NCBI GenBank assembly: GCA_022566315.1
Contig: JADFJC010000022.1
Coordinates: 1-37,143 of the forward strand
Direction of reading: 5' to 3'
DNA length: 37,143 bases
Source: Planctomycetota bacterium
GTDB lineage: Bacteria; Planctomycetota; Phycisphaerae; Sedimentisphaerales; Anaerobacaceae
Each line of letters opens with the position of its first letter. Position 1 is the first letter of the stretch. The position numbers were made by a program, and so were the translations under genes. Positions 21,415 through 30,482 of this stretch are shown in pieces. Below the pieces are notes generated by a model, which was not told where the DNA came from, did not search any database, and saw only the letters and a program-made list of their open reading frames with translations.

Positions 21415-22601
21415 TATTTTCGGCCTTTCCTTTGCAATATGGATTCATAAACAGTTACCAATTGTTTGGCAGCTCGACCGATGGAGATTTTTTCTTCTAT
21501 GTTGTCTTCAGCGATCGCTTGTGATGCTTTTTCGATATTGTTTGTATCTGTAAAATAGACAATAGCTTCGGCCAATGCTGATATATCTTCGGGCGCATCG
21601 ATTACTTTACCGTGTCGGTTGTCAACGAATAAATCGGTTGCGCCGTTGTATCTCGTGGTTATTACCGGCTTGCCCGCTGCTAATGCTTCGAGGATATATC
21701 TGCTCGATGGGTCATAGAAAGTAGGCAGGATAGCGACATCTGTTACTGACAGAGCGTTTTGAATGTGCCTGATGTAATCTATGAAAATGACCTTTTTATG
21801 AAGGTTAAGCTTTTTTGCAATATGGCGATATTTGCGCGCTCTGCCGTTACCGGCAACGATTAAATAACCTTTGCGTTCCGTATCGCAGCGCGCCGCTGCC
21901 GCCATTGCTTTTATTAAAACTGCTAATCCCTTTAATCTGAAATTATTTGCTGCGAATAAGAAAAGGACCGGGTTGTCTGCTTCTTTGAGACCAAGTTCAG
22001 CTAATATTTGTGTGCGGAGTCTGTCGGCTGGGTCTATGTTGATTTGTTTGTCCGTTTTGACGCCGTTGGGTATGACCACTATCCGCCGGGTGTCGGTGTC
22101 ATAGTGTTGTTTGAACTGCTCGGCAACATACTGCGAAAGTGCGGCGATTACCGGCCCAGTCTGTTTTTGAGAGAGCTTGCGCTCAGCCCGCAGAAGTATG
22201 GACCGGCGAAAATTAGTAAAAGCTGTGAGTTTCTTATAACGTTCGAGCAGCTTGTTTTGGTAACTGACGGCGTTACGAAAAATAGACTCGGCATACGTCC
22301 CGCCCCGCGGCTGATAGACATCGGCAAAATCGAAGGGTAAAACGCTGTGAATCAGACTATACTGATTTTCTGATAAATGCTTCCTTAATGCCTTTGCAAA
22401 CGTAAAGTAACAAACGCGCCTGCCCGGTCTGTCTCCGCATAGGATGTGAATATTTTTCGTCTCTGTCTGTCCCTTTGCGGCAAGTATGTGCGTTTCAAGA
22501 CCGAGTGCGGACAGCGCAGTTGCCAGCTCAAAAACCGAGCGTTCCGCACCCCCAAGCGCCGTATTAGCCCGTTCAATAATAATTGCGACTTTTTTGTTCA
22601 T
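21414..22601 (-). CDS. Family-4 glycosyltransferase
   Basis: This 395-aa cytosolic GT-B enzyme has the donor-site NTALGGAERSVFELATALSAL at the N-terminus and the C-terminal LPTFYDPSSRYILEALAAGKPVITT (E...E region) with GKVIDAPEDISALAEAI. It resembles LPS-core glycosyltransferases of the WaaG group. The donor and acceptor are unknown. It is co-transcribed between the heptosyltransferase/kinase fusion (24-bp gap) and plsY (overlap), so it probably adds another core sugar. Confidence 0.87.
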   Translation of the reverse strand: MNKKVAIIIERANTALGGAERSVFELATALSALGLETHILAAKGQTETKNIHILCGDRPGRRVCYFTFAKALRKHLSENQYSLIHSVLPFDFADVYQPRGGTYAESIFRNAVSYQNKLLERYKKLTAFTNFRRSILLRAERKLSQKQTGPVIAALSQYVAEQFKQHYDTDTRRIVVIPNGVKTDKQINIDPADRLRTQILAELGLKEADNPVLFLFAANNFRLKGLAVLIKAMAAAARCDTERKGYLIVAGNGRARKYRHIAKKLNLHKKVIFIDYIRHIQNALSVTDVAILPTFYDPSSRYILEALAAGKPVITTRYNGATDLFVDNRHGKVIDAPEDISALAEAIVYFTDTNNIEKASQAIAEDNIEEKISIGRAAKQLVTVYESILQRKGRK

Positions 22602-22625
22602 CGCAGAATTATAAACCCAATCTTC

Positions 22626-24641
22626 TCAGCCTGCAAAGGGGACGACTCTGCCGTGCCTTATATCGTGCCGTGCCATCCGCTCTGCTTTGTTTATTACTTT
22701 ACGAATAAATATTTTGTCCTTTTTTGTCAGCTTGCTTTGACCGGCATAGGCCATGTAAAACCGCATCCGGTCGGTTTCTGAGAAATGCTTGCCCGGGGCT
22801 GAATAATAAACTTGTGCAATATCTTTTATCTGAAATCGCCGGCGCAGGATAATTGGTCCAAAGACGCGCGCCAGGTCTATCAGATAAAATTCGCCGGTAT
22901 CACTGTAGAATATGTGTGAAAAGTAGAGGTCTCGATGGCGATAAGTTGTCTCGTGAAATTTTCTTATAAAGGCTGCTGATTGAACGATAAAATTTCTTCG
23001 CAGTTTCAGATTTTCGGTAGTCGCTGGGCCATTAAAACAGTCAGGTAATTTTCGTTCTAAAGATTCGGCATCCGGGATTTTTTCCGTGATTATAAAGCTT
23101 CTTTCCTCAAACATGGTGCTCCATTGCTCGCCGTAAGAGATAACTTTTGGGGTATTTATGCCTGCTGCTGTAAGTTTTTTTGCCGCCTCAAACTCGCGAA
23201 GAGCATTGCTTCTTCGATTGTGATGCGATAGCCAGTTTCTAAGCTGGACAAAGACCGGCGGACGGTCATAGCGCTTCATAAAAACTGTTGTTGATGATGG
23301 CAACTGCGGTGAATCTATTTCAAATTGTAAGCGAGTGCGGAACCGGGCAAGATTACTTTTGGTTAGTTTTTTGGCTGCGTCAAAAGAAAAGATCTCTTCG
23401 ATGGAAGTTAAGCCTGATTCGTTTAACGCCGTTTGATATTCCCGATCTATGAAAAATGATTCCTTCGCTTCGCTCGAGGACAGGTTTGAAGTTTCTATAA
23501 ATTCCTGTTGGCTCAGAACTGTTGCCTGTCTGCGATTATTTTCGAGCAGCTCTTTTGCAGCCTCACAAACCATCTCCACAGTGATTGCTTCCATACATAT
23601 ATGTTCGCTCTTTTTACATTTTGGCTTGCTGCACGGAGCACAATGGACATTACCGATTATTTGAATCTCATTTTCGTAGCCGGTATCTGTCCAGGCTGGG
23701 TTGTTCGGCCCGAAAAGGGTGATGACTTTACGACCCAGGGCTATGGCTATATGCCGTGGACCCGTATCGTTGCTTATTACCAGTTCCGCAATGGAAAAAA
23801 GTGCTTTTAATTCGCCGAGGCTTATGGGCATTTCAGCTAAGTTGATAAGTTTGTGCTTGCTTGAATTGCAGATTTCTTTGGCAATTTGTTTCTCAAGCGT
23901 CTCAGGCCCAACGGATATAACAACCGTTGCGTTGTAGTTGGTAATCAGCCAATCGGCCGTTTGTGCGAACCTGACACTGCCCCAGCACTTGCTCGGCCCA
24001 TAAGCCCCACCCGGTACAATAACGACGAGCAGGCCATCCGGATTTAACACTTGCGGCAATTTGCCACAGAGCTGCTGTTCTTCTTGTGGGTCGATAAGCA
24101 GTTCAAGGTTTCTGCCGGTCGTCTCGCAGCCTAACCACGATGCAATTGCAAGGTAGTAGTCAATCATGGAAATGGGCTTGAATTTGCCGCTCGGTAGTTT
24201 CGGCGGATAAAGCTTGTCGGTCAGCAAAAGACCACGCCCTTCGCGAGCATAGCCGATACGCGATGGTATCCCTGCTAAATAAATCGCTAATGCCGAGGCA
24301 AATGAATTCTTGAAAAGGATTGCGTATGTGAATTTATGTTCTTTGAGTTTTTTTGCGAGCGCAAACGGATTTTCGTTACTTTGCTCCAGCCATTTGTCGT
24401 TAAAGCTGTATGGTGATAAGACACAGCGGACCACAGGGGTAGCGAAAAACGAAATTTTACAGCTTTTGAAATGCTTGCGAATGGCCCGCAAGGCCGGCGT
24501 GCAAAGAACAGCATCACCAATAGGGGAAGGAAGCCAGACCAAAATCTCGCCTCCACTGCTTCGTTTTTCGCCAAATAAAACCGTGCCGGTGGTATTTGAT
24601 TCGGGGTGAGGAATCTGTGATTCGGGGTTTGCTTTGCACAT
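22626..24641 (-). CDS. Fusion: heptosyltransferase (GT9, WaaF-like) plus LPS kinase (WaaP/InaA-like)
   Basis: This 671-aa protein joins two LPS-core activities. The GT9 part (about 20-390) shows ILVWLPSPIGDAVLCTPALR, VIVPGGAYGPSKCWG and SNDTGPRHIAIALGRKVITL with a Cys-rich CAPCSKPKCKKSEHIC. The kinase part (about 440-665) has FVQLRNWLSHHNRRSNALRE, FIRKFHETTYRHRDLYFSHI and YLIDLARVF (HRD and DLA loops). I start at ATG 24641, 2 bp after the gmhB stop; an in-frame ATG at 24776 would overlap gmhB by over 130 bp. Residues 4-16 (ANPESQIPHPESN) resemble an in-frame intergenic repeat. Confidence 0.87.
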   Translation of the reverse strand: MCKANPESQIPHPESNTTGTVLFGEKRSSGGEILVWLPSPIGDAVLCTPALRAIRKHFKSCKISFFATPVVRCVLSPYSFNDKWLEQSNENPFALAKKLKEHKFTYAILFKNSFASALAIYLAGIPSRIGYAREGRGLLLTDKLYPPKLPSGKFKPISMIDYYLAIASWLGCETTGRNLELLIDPQEEQQLCGKLPQVLNPDGLLVVIVPGGAYGPSKCWGSVRFAQTADWLITNYNATVVISVGPETLEKQIAKEICNSSKHKLINLAEMPISLGELKALFSIAELVISNDTGPRHIAIALGRKVITLFGPNNPAWTDTGYENEIQIIGNVHCAPCSKPKCKKSEHICMEAITVEMVCEAAKELLENNRRQATVLSQQEFIETSNLSSSEAKESFFIDREYQTALNESGLTSIEEIFSFDAAKKLTKSNLARFRTRLQFEIDSPQLPSSTTVFMKRYDRPPVFVQLRNWLSHHNRRSNALREFEAAKKLTAAGINTPKVISYGEQWSTMFEERSFIITEKIPDAESLERKLPDCFNGPATTENLKLRRNFIVQSAAFIRKFHETTYRHRDLYFSHIFYSDTGEFYLIDLARVFGPIILRRRFQIKDIAQVYYSAPGKHFSETDRMRFYMAYAGQSKLTKKDKIFIRKVINKAERMARHDIRHGRVVPFAG

Positions 24642-24643
24642 CG

Positions 24644-25726
24644 CTATTTTCGCCCGTGCATTATGTAGAAAGTTAATGACATAACCTGTAAGACCATAGC
24701 AAAGCCAAGTGCAATGAAGACCGAATTGTCCTGCCTGTTTGGACTCATCAGGAACCATATGGTTATCAATAAACAAAACAGAACAAGAATTTGTATCATG
24801 CCGGCCATCAGTCTCATTATGGAAAACTCACCGAACATATCGCTCCGCTGCATACTTTTTAGGTGTTTGAGAATGTTGTTTAGCATCTGTTCGGTTCTAT
24901 CACCGGGAATGTCCTCTTCTCTGGGATGCGTTTGCGGTTCTTCCGGCTCTGGTTGAAGTTGTTGTTCCTCGGTATGCAAAACCGGTCCAGCGACCTCCGG
25001 AGTCTGTTCGGGGGTTTCCGAAGCCGGTTCAACTGCCTCGGGAATTTGTTCGGCAGCTTGCGAAACCGGTTCAACGGTCTCGGGAATTTGTTCAGTAACT
25101 TGCCGAACCGGTTCAGTTTGAGCCGTGGTGACCGAGTGAGTTTGTACTTCCACCTCAGCGGACGAACGGTGATGTTTTTTTATGATATTGACCACCTCCT
25201 TAATATTCACAGCTTTGTAGTCCGGCATGGACTGGCCTGGTTCGAGTCGTTGTTTATGTGAAGGCAGGTCTATCAAAATAGTTTTGCAGCCTGCCCGTGA
25301 GCCGGCCTTCATGTCGCTGATGCTATTCCCAACGCACCAGGATTGGCCAAGGTCGATATCCATCTCCTCGGCTGCTCTCAGCAGCATTCCCGGATTCGGC
25401 TTTCTGCAGTCACTTTCTTTACGGTATTTTGCAATAACTCCATCCGGATGATAGGGACAGTAATAAATCCGGTCTAAAAATGCTTTTTTTTCAGCTAACA
25501 ATTGCTCTAAGCGTTTATGGATTTCGCCAAGGACTTTCTCGGTAACGATACCCCGTGCCACAGCCGATTGGTTGGTAACGACAATCAGCTTATACCCGAG
25601 CGCTTTAAGCTCGATAAGTGCCTCAGCAACGCCATCCAGCAGCTTTACCTGTTCGGGACTATTGATATAGCCGGGGTCTTCAATCAGCGTGTCATCACGG
25701 TCTAAAAATATAGCTTTCTCAGACAT
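24644..25726 (-). CDS. gmhB: GmhB heptose-1,7-bisphosphate 7-phosphatase with extra C-terminal membrane tail
   Basis: Residues 1-185 are a complete GmhB: FLDRDDTLIEDPGYI (nucleophile Asp9), VVTNQSAVARGIV, the zinc site CPYHPDG with a downstream Cys in ESDCRKPNPGML, and GNSISDMKAGSRAGC. It removes the C7 phosphate before adenylylation. Beyond that comes an acidic low-complexity linker (about 205-270) with imperfect 15-residue repeats such as EPVSQAAEQIPEAV. A helix with basic patches and two membrane segments follow (about 308-330 and 338-355, ending MHGRK). A tethered GmhB is unusual; the tail might be a separate DUF fused by chance. ATG 25726 begins MSEKAIFLDR. Confidence 0.88.
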   Translation of the reverse strand: MSEKAIFLDRDDTLIEDPGYINSPEQVKLLDGVAEALIELKALGYKLIVVTNQSAVARGIVTEKVLGEIHKRLEQLLAEKKAFLDRIYYCPYHPDGVIAKYRKESDCRKPNPGMLLRAAEEMDIDLGQSWCVGNSISDMKAGSRAGCKTILIDLPSHKQRLEPGQSMPDYKAVNIKEVVNIIKKHHRSSAEVEVQTHSVTTAQTEPVRQVTEQIPETVEPVSQAAEQIPEAVEPASETPEQTPEVAGPVLHTEEQQLQPEPEEPQTHPREEDIPGDRTEQMLNNILKHLKSMQRSDMFGEFSIMRLMAGMIQILVLFCLLITIWFLMSPNRQDNSVFIALGFAMVLQVMSLTFYIMHGRK

Positions 25727-25777
25727 CTCTATTAAAATTTATCCTTAGAACGTATAACAAAATGAACAACTGGCTTC

Positions 25778-25838
25778 AACCGTCATTTCGAGCGTAGCCG
25801 AAGGCAACACAACCGTCATTTCGAGCGTAGCCGAAGGC
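25778..25838. repeat. Two tandem 28-bp repeats (GTCATTTCGAGCGTAGCCGA)
   Basis: AACCGTCATTTCGAGCGTAG, then CCGAAGGC, occurs identically at 25778-25805 and 25811-25838 (period 33). It is followed by GCAGTCGAGAAATCTG. This is the widespread 'GTCATTTCGAGC' intergenic repeat of many bacterial genomes. It lies between gmhA and gmhB. Confidence 0.8.
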
Positions 25839-25916
25839 GCAGTCGAGAAATCTGTTAAACAATTTCTTCCTCTTTATTCTTTTTAGCATTCTGTCTTTTT
25901 GTTAGATACTCTTAGC

Positions 25917-26501
25917 TTAACTGTTCGCAAAACTTTGTTCTACAAGGTCACAGATTATATGATAGGCAAGCTGATGAATTTCCTGGCTGCGTGCCGTTGA
26001 TTCGGCATCGGCGCAAAAACAAATATCGGCAATTTGTTCCAGCTTACTATCAGTTGTGCCGGTAAAGGCTATTACAAGGGCACCTTTTTTCTTCGCTGAC
26101 TGAACGGCTGCAATGATATTTGCCGAAGTGCCGCTGGTCGAAAAAGCCCACAAGATGTCCCCTTCTCTGACCAGAGCTTCTACCTGCCGGGCAAAGACAT
26201 TCTCATAAGCATAATCATTAGCAATGGATGTGATTATGGAAGTATCGGTCGATAGTGCCACCGCAGCTAAAGCCTTTCGCTCCCTGCTGAATCTGCCCAC
26301 CAGCTCGCCTGCGATATGTTGGGCATCCGCTGCTGAGCCTCCATTGCCACAGAGATAAACTGTGCCGTTTTGCTCTAATGCTGTCGTTATAGTCTCGGCA
26401 ATACCGGCGACCGTTTCGATGCCGCTTTCTTGAAAATCAGCAAGCATCTTTTTATGTTTTTCGATAGTCTCTGTAATCTGTTTTCTTATATTTTCATCCA
26501 T
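25917..26501 (-). CDS. gmhA: Sedoheptulose-7-phosphate isomerase
   Basis: This 194-aa cytosolic SIS-domain enzyme makes D-glycero-D-manno-heptose-7-phosphate, the first step of the ADP-heptose pathway. It shows VYLCGNGGSAADAQHIAGELVGRF, ALSTDTSIITSIANDY and FSTSGTSANI, the typical GmhA sites. Its start overlaps the hldE stop by one base (TGATG), so coupling is likely. Confidence 0.95.
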   Translation of the reverse strand: MDENIRKQITETIEKHKKMLADFQESGIETVAGIAETITTALEQNGTVYLCGNGGSAADAQHIAGELVGRFSRERKALAAVALSTDTSIITSIANDYAYENVFARQVEALVREGDILWAFSTSGTSANIIAAVQSAKKKGALVIAFTGTTDSKLEQIADICFCADAESTARSQEIHQLAYHIICDLVEQSFANS

Positions 26502-27979
26502 CAGGAATTTGTTTCTAATGATTTCATTTTTTCGATTGTTTCGGTTGAGCTTTTGCCTTCCACTAACGGTGCAAGAACGACCTTGCCGCCGGAGGATTCA
26601 ACGAATTCACGACCGACAACGCCTTTCTGTGCCCAGTCCTCGCCCTTCACTAACACGTCCGGCTTTACTCTTTTGATTAAGTTAAGTGGGTCAGGTTCAT
26701 TGAAGACCGTGATATAATCAACCATTTCCAATGCAGCTAAGACGGCTGCCCTGTCATGCTGATTATTTATTGGTCGAGCAGGGCCCTTGATAGTCTTTAC
26801 CGAGCTGTCGCTGTTTAGTCCGACGACAAGCACATCACCCTGCGATTTACAAAATTCCAGAAATTCGATATGTCCTCTATGTATCACGTCAAAACAGCCG
26901 TTCGTAAAGACTATAGTCTTTTTCCCCCTGCTGTGCCAGGTAAGTTCATCGACCAGAAGCTCAATCGAGCGCACCTTGCCGCTTTTACCTTGACGGACAA
27001 TCTCATTGGCTACTTCTTCAATAGTTACCGTTACAGTGCCGAATTTTTCCACTTCAATCCCGCCGGTTATGTTGGACAACTGCACGGCGGTTTTATAATC
27101 ACAACCGGCAGCTAAAGTTATTGCAAGCGTCGCCAAAACCATATCACCTGCTCCGGTAACATCATAAACGCTGCGCGGCTTGGTTGGTATGATTTGGCTT
27201 GTATCTTCTGTTCTAAGATACGCACCTTCTTTGTCGAGCGTGATTACCACGGCCTGGAGTTTCAATTTCCCTGCAAGCTCTTCCGCTGCTTTAGCTGCCG
27301 TCTCTGCATTTGTTATCTCAAAACCTACCGCTGCAGAAGTCTCTTTGCGGTTCGGCGTAATGACGGTGGCACCGAGGTATTTTGAATAATCGCTTGTCAG
27401 TGAAGGGTCAACAATGACCCTTTTGTTCGCCTGCCCGGCCAATTGTATCATTTGCTGACAGACCGAGGGGCTAAGCAGGCCCTTGTCATAGTCCTGCAGG
27501 CAAACGATATCAGCCTGTGCTAATTTGTCTTTGTAAGCCTGCAGAACCGCTTCATTCAGTTCATCCGAGAGCGGCTCTGTGGATTCATAATCCATTCTGA
27601 TTAGTTGCTGTTGATGAAGATGCTGTGCCAGACCTATGAGTCTTTGTTTGCTGATGGTAGGGTGGTTGGTTGCTGTAATCAGGCCGGTGATATCCGCCCC
27701 TGTTTCCGTCAGCTTTTTTTTGAGGATTTCGCTGTTCCGGTCGTCTCCGATAACACCTATACAATAGGGTCTCGCCCCAAGAGCGGCAAGGTCGGCGGCA
27801 ACGGAGCCTGCTCCACCGCAGCGGTATTCTTTCTTGGTAACTTTCAGTACCGGCACAGGCGCCTCCGGACTGATTCTCAACGCATCGCCGTAGATATAGA
27901 CATCGAGCATAAAATCGCCCACGACCAAAACTTTCGGCGAGCCGAGGTTCGTTACCGTTTTTAGCAGGTTTTCATACAT
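26501..27979 (-). CDS. hldE: Bifunctional heptose-7-phosphate kinase / heptose-1-phosphate adenylyltransferase
   Basis: This 492-aa protein carries a PfkB-type kinase (1-325: GGAGSVAADLAALGA, VYDVTGAGDMVLATLAI with catalytic Asp in GAGD). It also carries a C-terminal nucleotidyltransferase (about 350-490: FTNGCFDVIHRGHIEFLE with the HxGH motif, then GLNSDSSVKTIKGPARP). It supplies both the second and last steps to ADP-D-glycero-D-manno-heptose; gmhA and gmhB provide the others in the same operon. Both halves look intact. Confidence 0.95.
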   Translation of the reverse strand: MYENLLKTVTNLGSPKVLVVGDFMLDVYIYGDALRISPEAPVPVLKVTKKEYRCGGAGSVAADLAALGARPYCIGVIGDDRNSEILKKKLTETGADITGLITATNHPTISKQRLIGLAQHLHQQQLIRMDYESTEPLSDELNEAVLQAYKDKLAQADIVCLQDYDKGLLSPSVCQQMIQLAGQANKRVIVDPSLTSDYSKYLGATVITPNRKETSAAVGFEITNAETAAKAAEELAGKLKLQAVVITLDKEGAYLRTEDTSQIIPTKPRSVYDVTGAGDMVLATLAITLAAGCDYKTAVQLSNITGGIEVEKFGTVTVTIEEVANEIVRQGKSGKVRSIELLVDELTWHSRGKKTIVFTNGCFDVIHRGHIEFLEFCKSQGDVLVVGLNSDSSVKTIKGPARPINNQHDRAAVLAALEMVDYITVFNEPDPLNLIKRVKPDVLVKGEDWAQKGVVGREFVESSGGKVVLAPLVEGKSSTETIEKMKSLETNS

Positions 27980-28000
27980 AAAGCATAAGTCATTAGTTAA

Positions 28001-29092
28001 TTACTTTTTGGGCATTTTACCTGCTAACGTCTTTTCAATCAAGCCCCTTAATTTGTCCTCCCCATCTAAGAATTTTATCTCAATGCCTATATATGCCAAA
28101 GGCAGTGATGATTCAAAATCTGAAATAATCTTTGTCCAGTCTTTCTGTGTGGTCAGTATTAAATCCGCCTTAAGGCCTCTGGCTTGTTCGTAAATATCAG
28201 CTAAGCAATCGTCTGTGTAGTGATGATGGTCGTTATAGACCTTTGAGCCGACAAGTTCAGAGCCTATCGTTTTAATTGTGTTCAAAAAAGCGTCCGGATT
28301 GCCTATCCCGCAAAAGGCAAATATTTTCTTGTCCTTTAGATGTTCAAGACTAATTTCTTTATTGTCCATTGATTTTACGGAAGTGGGAGCATGTATCGAC
28401 CTTGCGATTATCACATTCGGATTGATTGTTTCCAATTTCCTTTCAATCTGGCTCAATTCAGTCTCAGCGATTTGGTCGCACCTGGTAATAACAATAGCAT
28501 CAGCTCGTTTAAGTGAAGCGACAGGTTCTCTGAGCAGTCCCGCTGGAAGCATTTTACCGTAGCCGAATGGTCTTGTTGCATCAATTGTTACGATGTCTAT
28601 GTCTCTTGCTAATCGGCGATGTTGAAATCCATCGTCCATAATCAGCACTTTTGCCCCGAACTTGCTGACAGCTTCCGCCGCCCCTGCAACGCGGTCCGGA
28701 TTGACAATCACTTTGACCCCCGGACAGCTCTCGGCAAGAATCGCCGGCTCATCCCTGTAGTCTTCGGTCTCTTGTGCTCTTGTTTTGTATCCTCGCGTGA
28801 GAATTGCACACTGAGAATTTGAAATCTGAAATTTGGAATCTGAAATTATCTCTTTGCACAGCCAGATTACAAGCGGCGTCTTACCTGTCCCGCCGACCGT
28901 AATATTGCCGACGCTTATCACCGCTGCATCCGCGCGATGTGCTTTAAGCCATCCTGACGAATATAGAAAATTGCGCCCCCGAACAGCAATTGAGTAACCA
29001 CCCGCCGCGAACCCTAAAACCAAACGCAATAGCGCCGCACCAAGGCCTGCCTTTTGACCCGAAATCAATTTGCGGAAATTATCCTGATTCAT
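28001..29092 (-). CDS. lpxK: Tetraacyldisaccharide 4'-kinase (lipid A)
   Basis: LpxK phosphorylates the 4' position of the lipid A disaccharide at the cytoplasmic face of the inner membrane. Hallmarks over 363 aa are an N-terminal hydrophobic/basic anchor, GNITVGGTGKTP (P-loop 67-73), DDGFQHRRLARDIDIV and HHHYTD. Residues 83-94 (ISDSKFQISNSQ), between the P-loop helix and ILTRGYK, look inserted. They are encoded by an AATTTGAAATCTGAAATTTG repeat (28813-28852) and lengthen a loop. Whether activity survives is not certain, but all other motifs are intact. Confidence 0.92.
   Translation of the reverse strand: MNQDNFRKLISGQKAGLGAALLRLVLGFAAGGYSIAVRGRNFLYSSGWLKAHRADAAVISVGNITVGGTGKTPLVIWLCKEIISDSKFQISNSQCAILTRGYKTRAQETEDYRDEPAILAESCPGVKVIVNPDRVAGAAEAVSKFGAKVLIMDDGFQHRRLARDIDIVTIDATRPFGYGKMLPAGLLREPVASLKRADAIVITRCDQIAETELSQIERKLETINPNVIIARSIHAPTSVKSMDNKEISLEHLKDKKIFAFCGIGNPDAFLNTIKTIGSELVGSKVYNDHHHYTDDCLADIYEQARGLKADLILTTQKDWTKIISDFESSLPLAYIGIEIKFLDGEDKLRGLIEKTLAGKMPKK
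28813..28852. repeat. Repeat insertion within lpxK
   Basis: GAATTTGAAATCTGAAATTT, then GGAATCTGAAATTATC, is the low-complexity AAATCTGAAATT-type repeat that is usually intergenic in related genomes. Here it is in frame and adds about 12 residues. Confidence 0.6.
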
Positions 29093-29094
29093 AG

Positions 29095-29202
29095 TATGAA
29101 CTATGAGCTTGTAGTCTATAGCCTATAATTTAATGGGTGGCAGCCTCAAGCGAGTCCCGAAAAACCGGGACGAGCTTGGGGATGGCTTGGAACCGCTCAT
29201 AA
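29095..29202. other. Gap between the dehydrogenase gene and lpxK with palindromes
   Basis: No gene. GTCCCG-AAAAAC-CGGGAC (29154-29171) is a 6-bp hairpin of a type seen again in the element at 36141. The surrounding CATAGTATGAACTATGAG and ACTACGAACTACCC wording matches the interspersed repeat at 5241. Confidence 0.55.
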
Positions 29203-30285
29203 CTACGAACTACCCATTTTTTCGATGATAGCATCAGCCATTTGGCTTGTGCCGACAGCAGTTGGGTCATCGCGGTCTGGCTTCATATCGTACGTTACGC
29301 TTTTACCCTCCGCTATCACTGCTGCCACTGCGTTTTCGAGTTTGTCAGCCTCGGCCTTTTTGCCTATATGTCTTAACATCAATACGCCGCTGAGTATCAG
29401 CGCTGTTGGATTGACTTTGTTCTGGCCTTTGTATTTCGGTGCGCTGCCGTGGGTCGCCTCGAAGATAGCTATCTTTTCACCGATGTTGCCGCCGGGCGCC
29501 ATGCCAAGTCCGCCAACCAGGCCGGCACACAAATCGCTTATTATGTCGCCGTACAGGTTCGGCAGCACAAGGACATCGTAAAGCTCGGGCTTTTGAATCA
29601 ACTGCATACACATATTATCGACGATACGGTCTTCAAATTCGATATCTGGATATTTCTTTGCAACCTCACGACTCACCTCAAGCCACAGTCCGTCTGAGAA
29701 CTTCATAATATTAGCTTTATGAACGCTTGTTATCTTTTTACGTCCCATCTTACGGGCGTAATCGAATGCGAAACCGACTATGCGCTCTGTAGCCTTGACC
29801 GAGATGGGTTTTATGCTTATGCCTGAATCGCTGCTAATCTTTCGGCTGCTGTGTTTATTTAGCCAGTCGATAATTTCAGCCGTGTCGTCTTTGCCCTTTT
29901 GAAATTCGATGCCGGCGTAAAGGTCTTCAGTATTTTCTCGCACAATTACAAGGTCGATGTCACTATATCGGCTGCGCACGCCTTCATAGCTTTTGCAGGG
30001 TCTCAGACAGGCATACAAATCAAGCGTCTGGCGAAGATGAACATTTATGCTTCTATAACCTTTTCCGACCGGCGTAGTAATAGGGGCCTTTAGTGCAACG
30101 CCGGTTTTCTTAATCGATTCGATGGTTTCGTCCGGCAGGGGGGTTCCGAGACGTTCCATTACTTCCACACCTGCTTCGACCACGTCCCAGTTAATGTCCG
30201 CACCGGTAGCGTCGATGCATCTACGCGTAGCTTCTGCAATCTCCGGCCCAATCCCATCACCGGTAATCAAAGTTACATCAGTCAT
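29203..30285 (-). CDS. Isocitrate/isopropylmalate dehydrogenase-family enzyme
   Basis: This 360-aa cytosolic decarboxylating dehydrogenase begins [20 protein letters not shown]. It has the substrate loop [32 protein letters not shown] and the catalytic segment [15 protein letters not shown] with the C-terminal [20 protein letters not shown]. The SINVxLR/LRPC form and RENTEDLY favour an NAD-type isocitrate dehydrogenase over LeuB (isopropylmalate dehydrogenase), and homoisocitrate is another option. It precedes lpxK on the same strand after a repeat-bearing gap and has its own promoter. Confidence 0.88.
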   Translation of the reverse strand: MTDVTLITGDGIGPEIAEATRRCIDATGADINWDVVEAGVEVMERLGTPLPDETIESIKKTGVALKAPITTPVGKGYRSINVHLRQTLDLYACLRPCKSYEGVRSRYSDIDLVIVRENTEDLYAGIEFQKGKDDTAEIIDWLNKHSSRKISSDSGISIKPISVKATERIVGFAFDYARKMGRKKITSVHKANIMKFSDGLWLEVSREVAKKYPDIEFEDRIVDNMCMQLIQKPELYDVLVLPNLYGDIISDLCAGLVGGLGMAPGGNIGEKIAIFEATHGSAPKYKGQNKVNPTALILSGVLMLRHIGKKAEADKLENAVAAVIAEGKSVTYDMKPDRDDPTAVGTSQMADAIIEKMGSS

Positions 30286-30317
30286 TTCAAATACTCCAAA
30301 ATATTTACGAACAAGGA

Positions 30318-30346
30318 ATCTTATCTTTTAATGATGGAACTGTCAA
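30318..30346 (-). promoter_or_regulatory. Promoter of the isocitrate-dehydrogenase-like gene
   Basis: On the minus strand, a perfect TTGACA (30346-30341) and TAAGAT (30323-30318) are 17 bp apart, with a GGAG ribosome binding site just before the start codon at 30285. Confidence 0.65.
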
Positions 30347-30419
30347 CGATACGGTTTCAGAATTTGTGTTGGGGTGACGAAAGAACAGTACCGGCGGTTG
30401 CCCGACATCGCGTAAAGAG

Positions 30420-30447
30420 TTGTTGGATTAAAGGATTATGCTATAAT
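30420..30447 (+). promoter_or_regulatory. Promoter candidate for sixA
   Basis: TATAAT (30442-30447) lies 35 bp before the start. TTGTTG (30420-30425), 16 bp upstream, is a weak -35. A GGGAG ribosome binding site follows at 30471. Confidence 0.5.
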
Positions 30448-30482
30448 AATTCCACATAAATTCTGTCAAAGGGAGAACAAGA

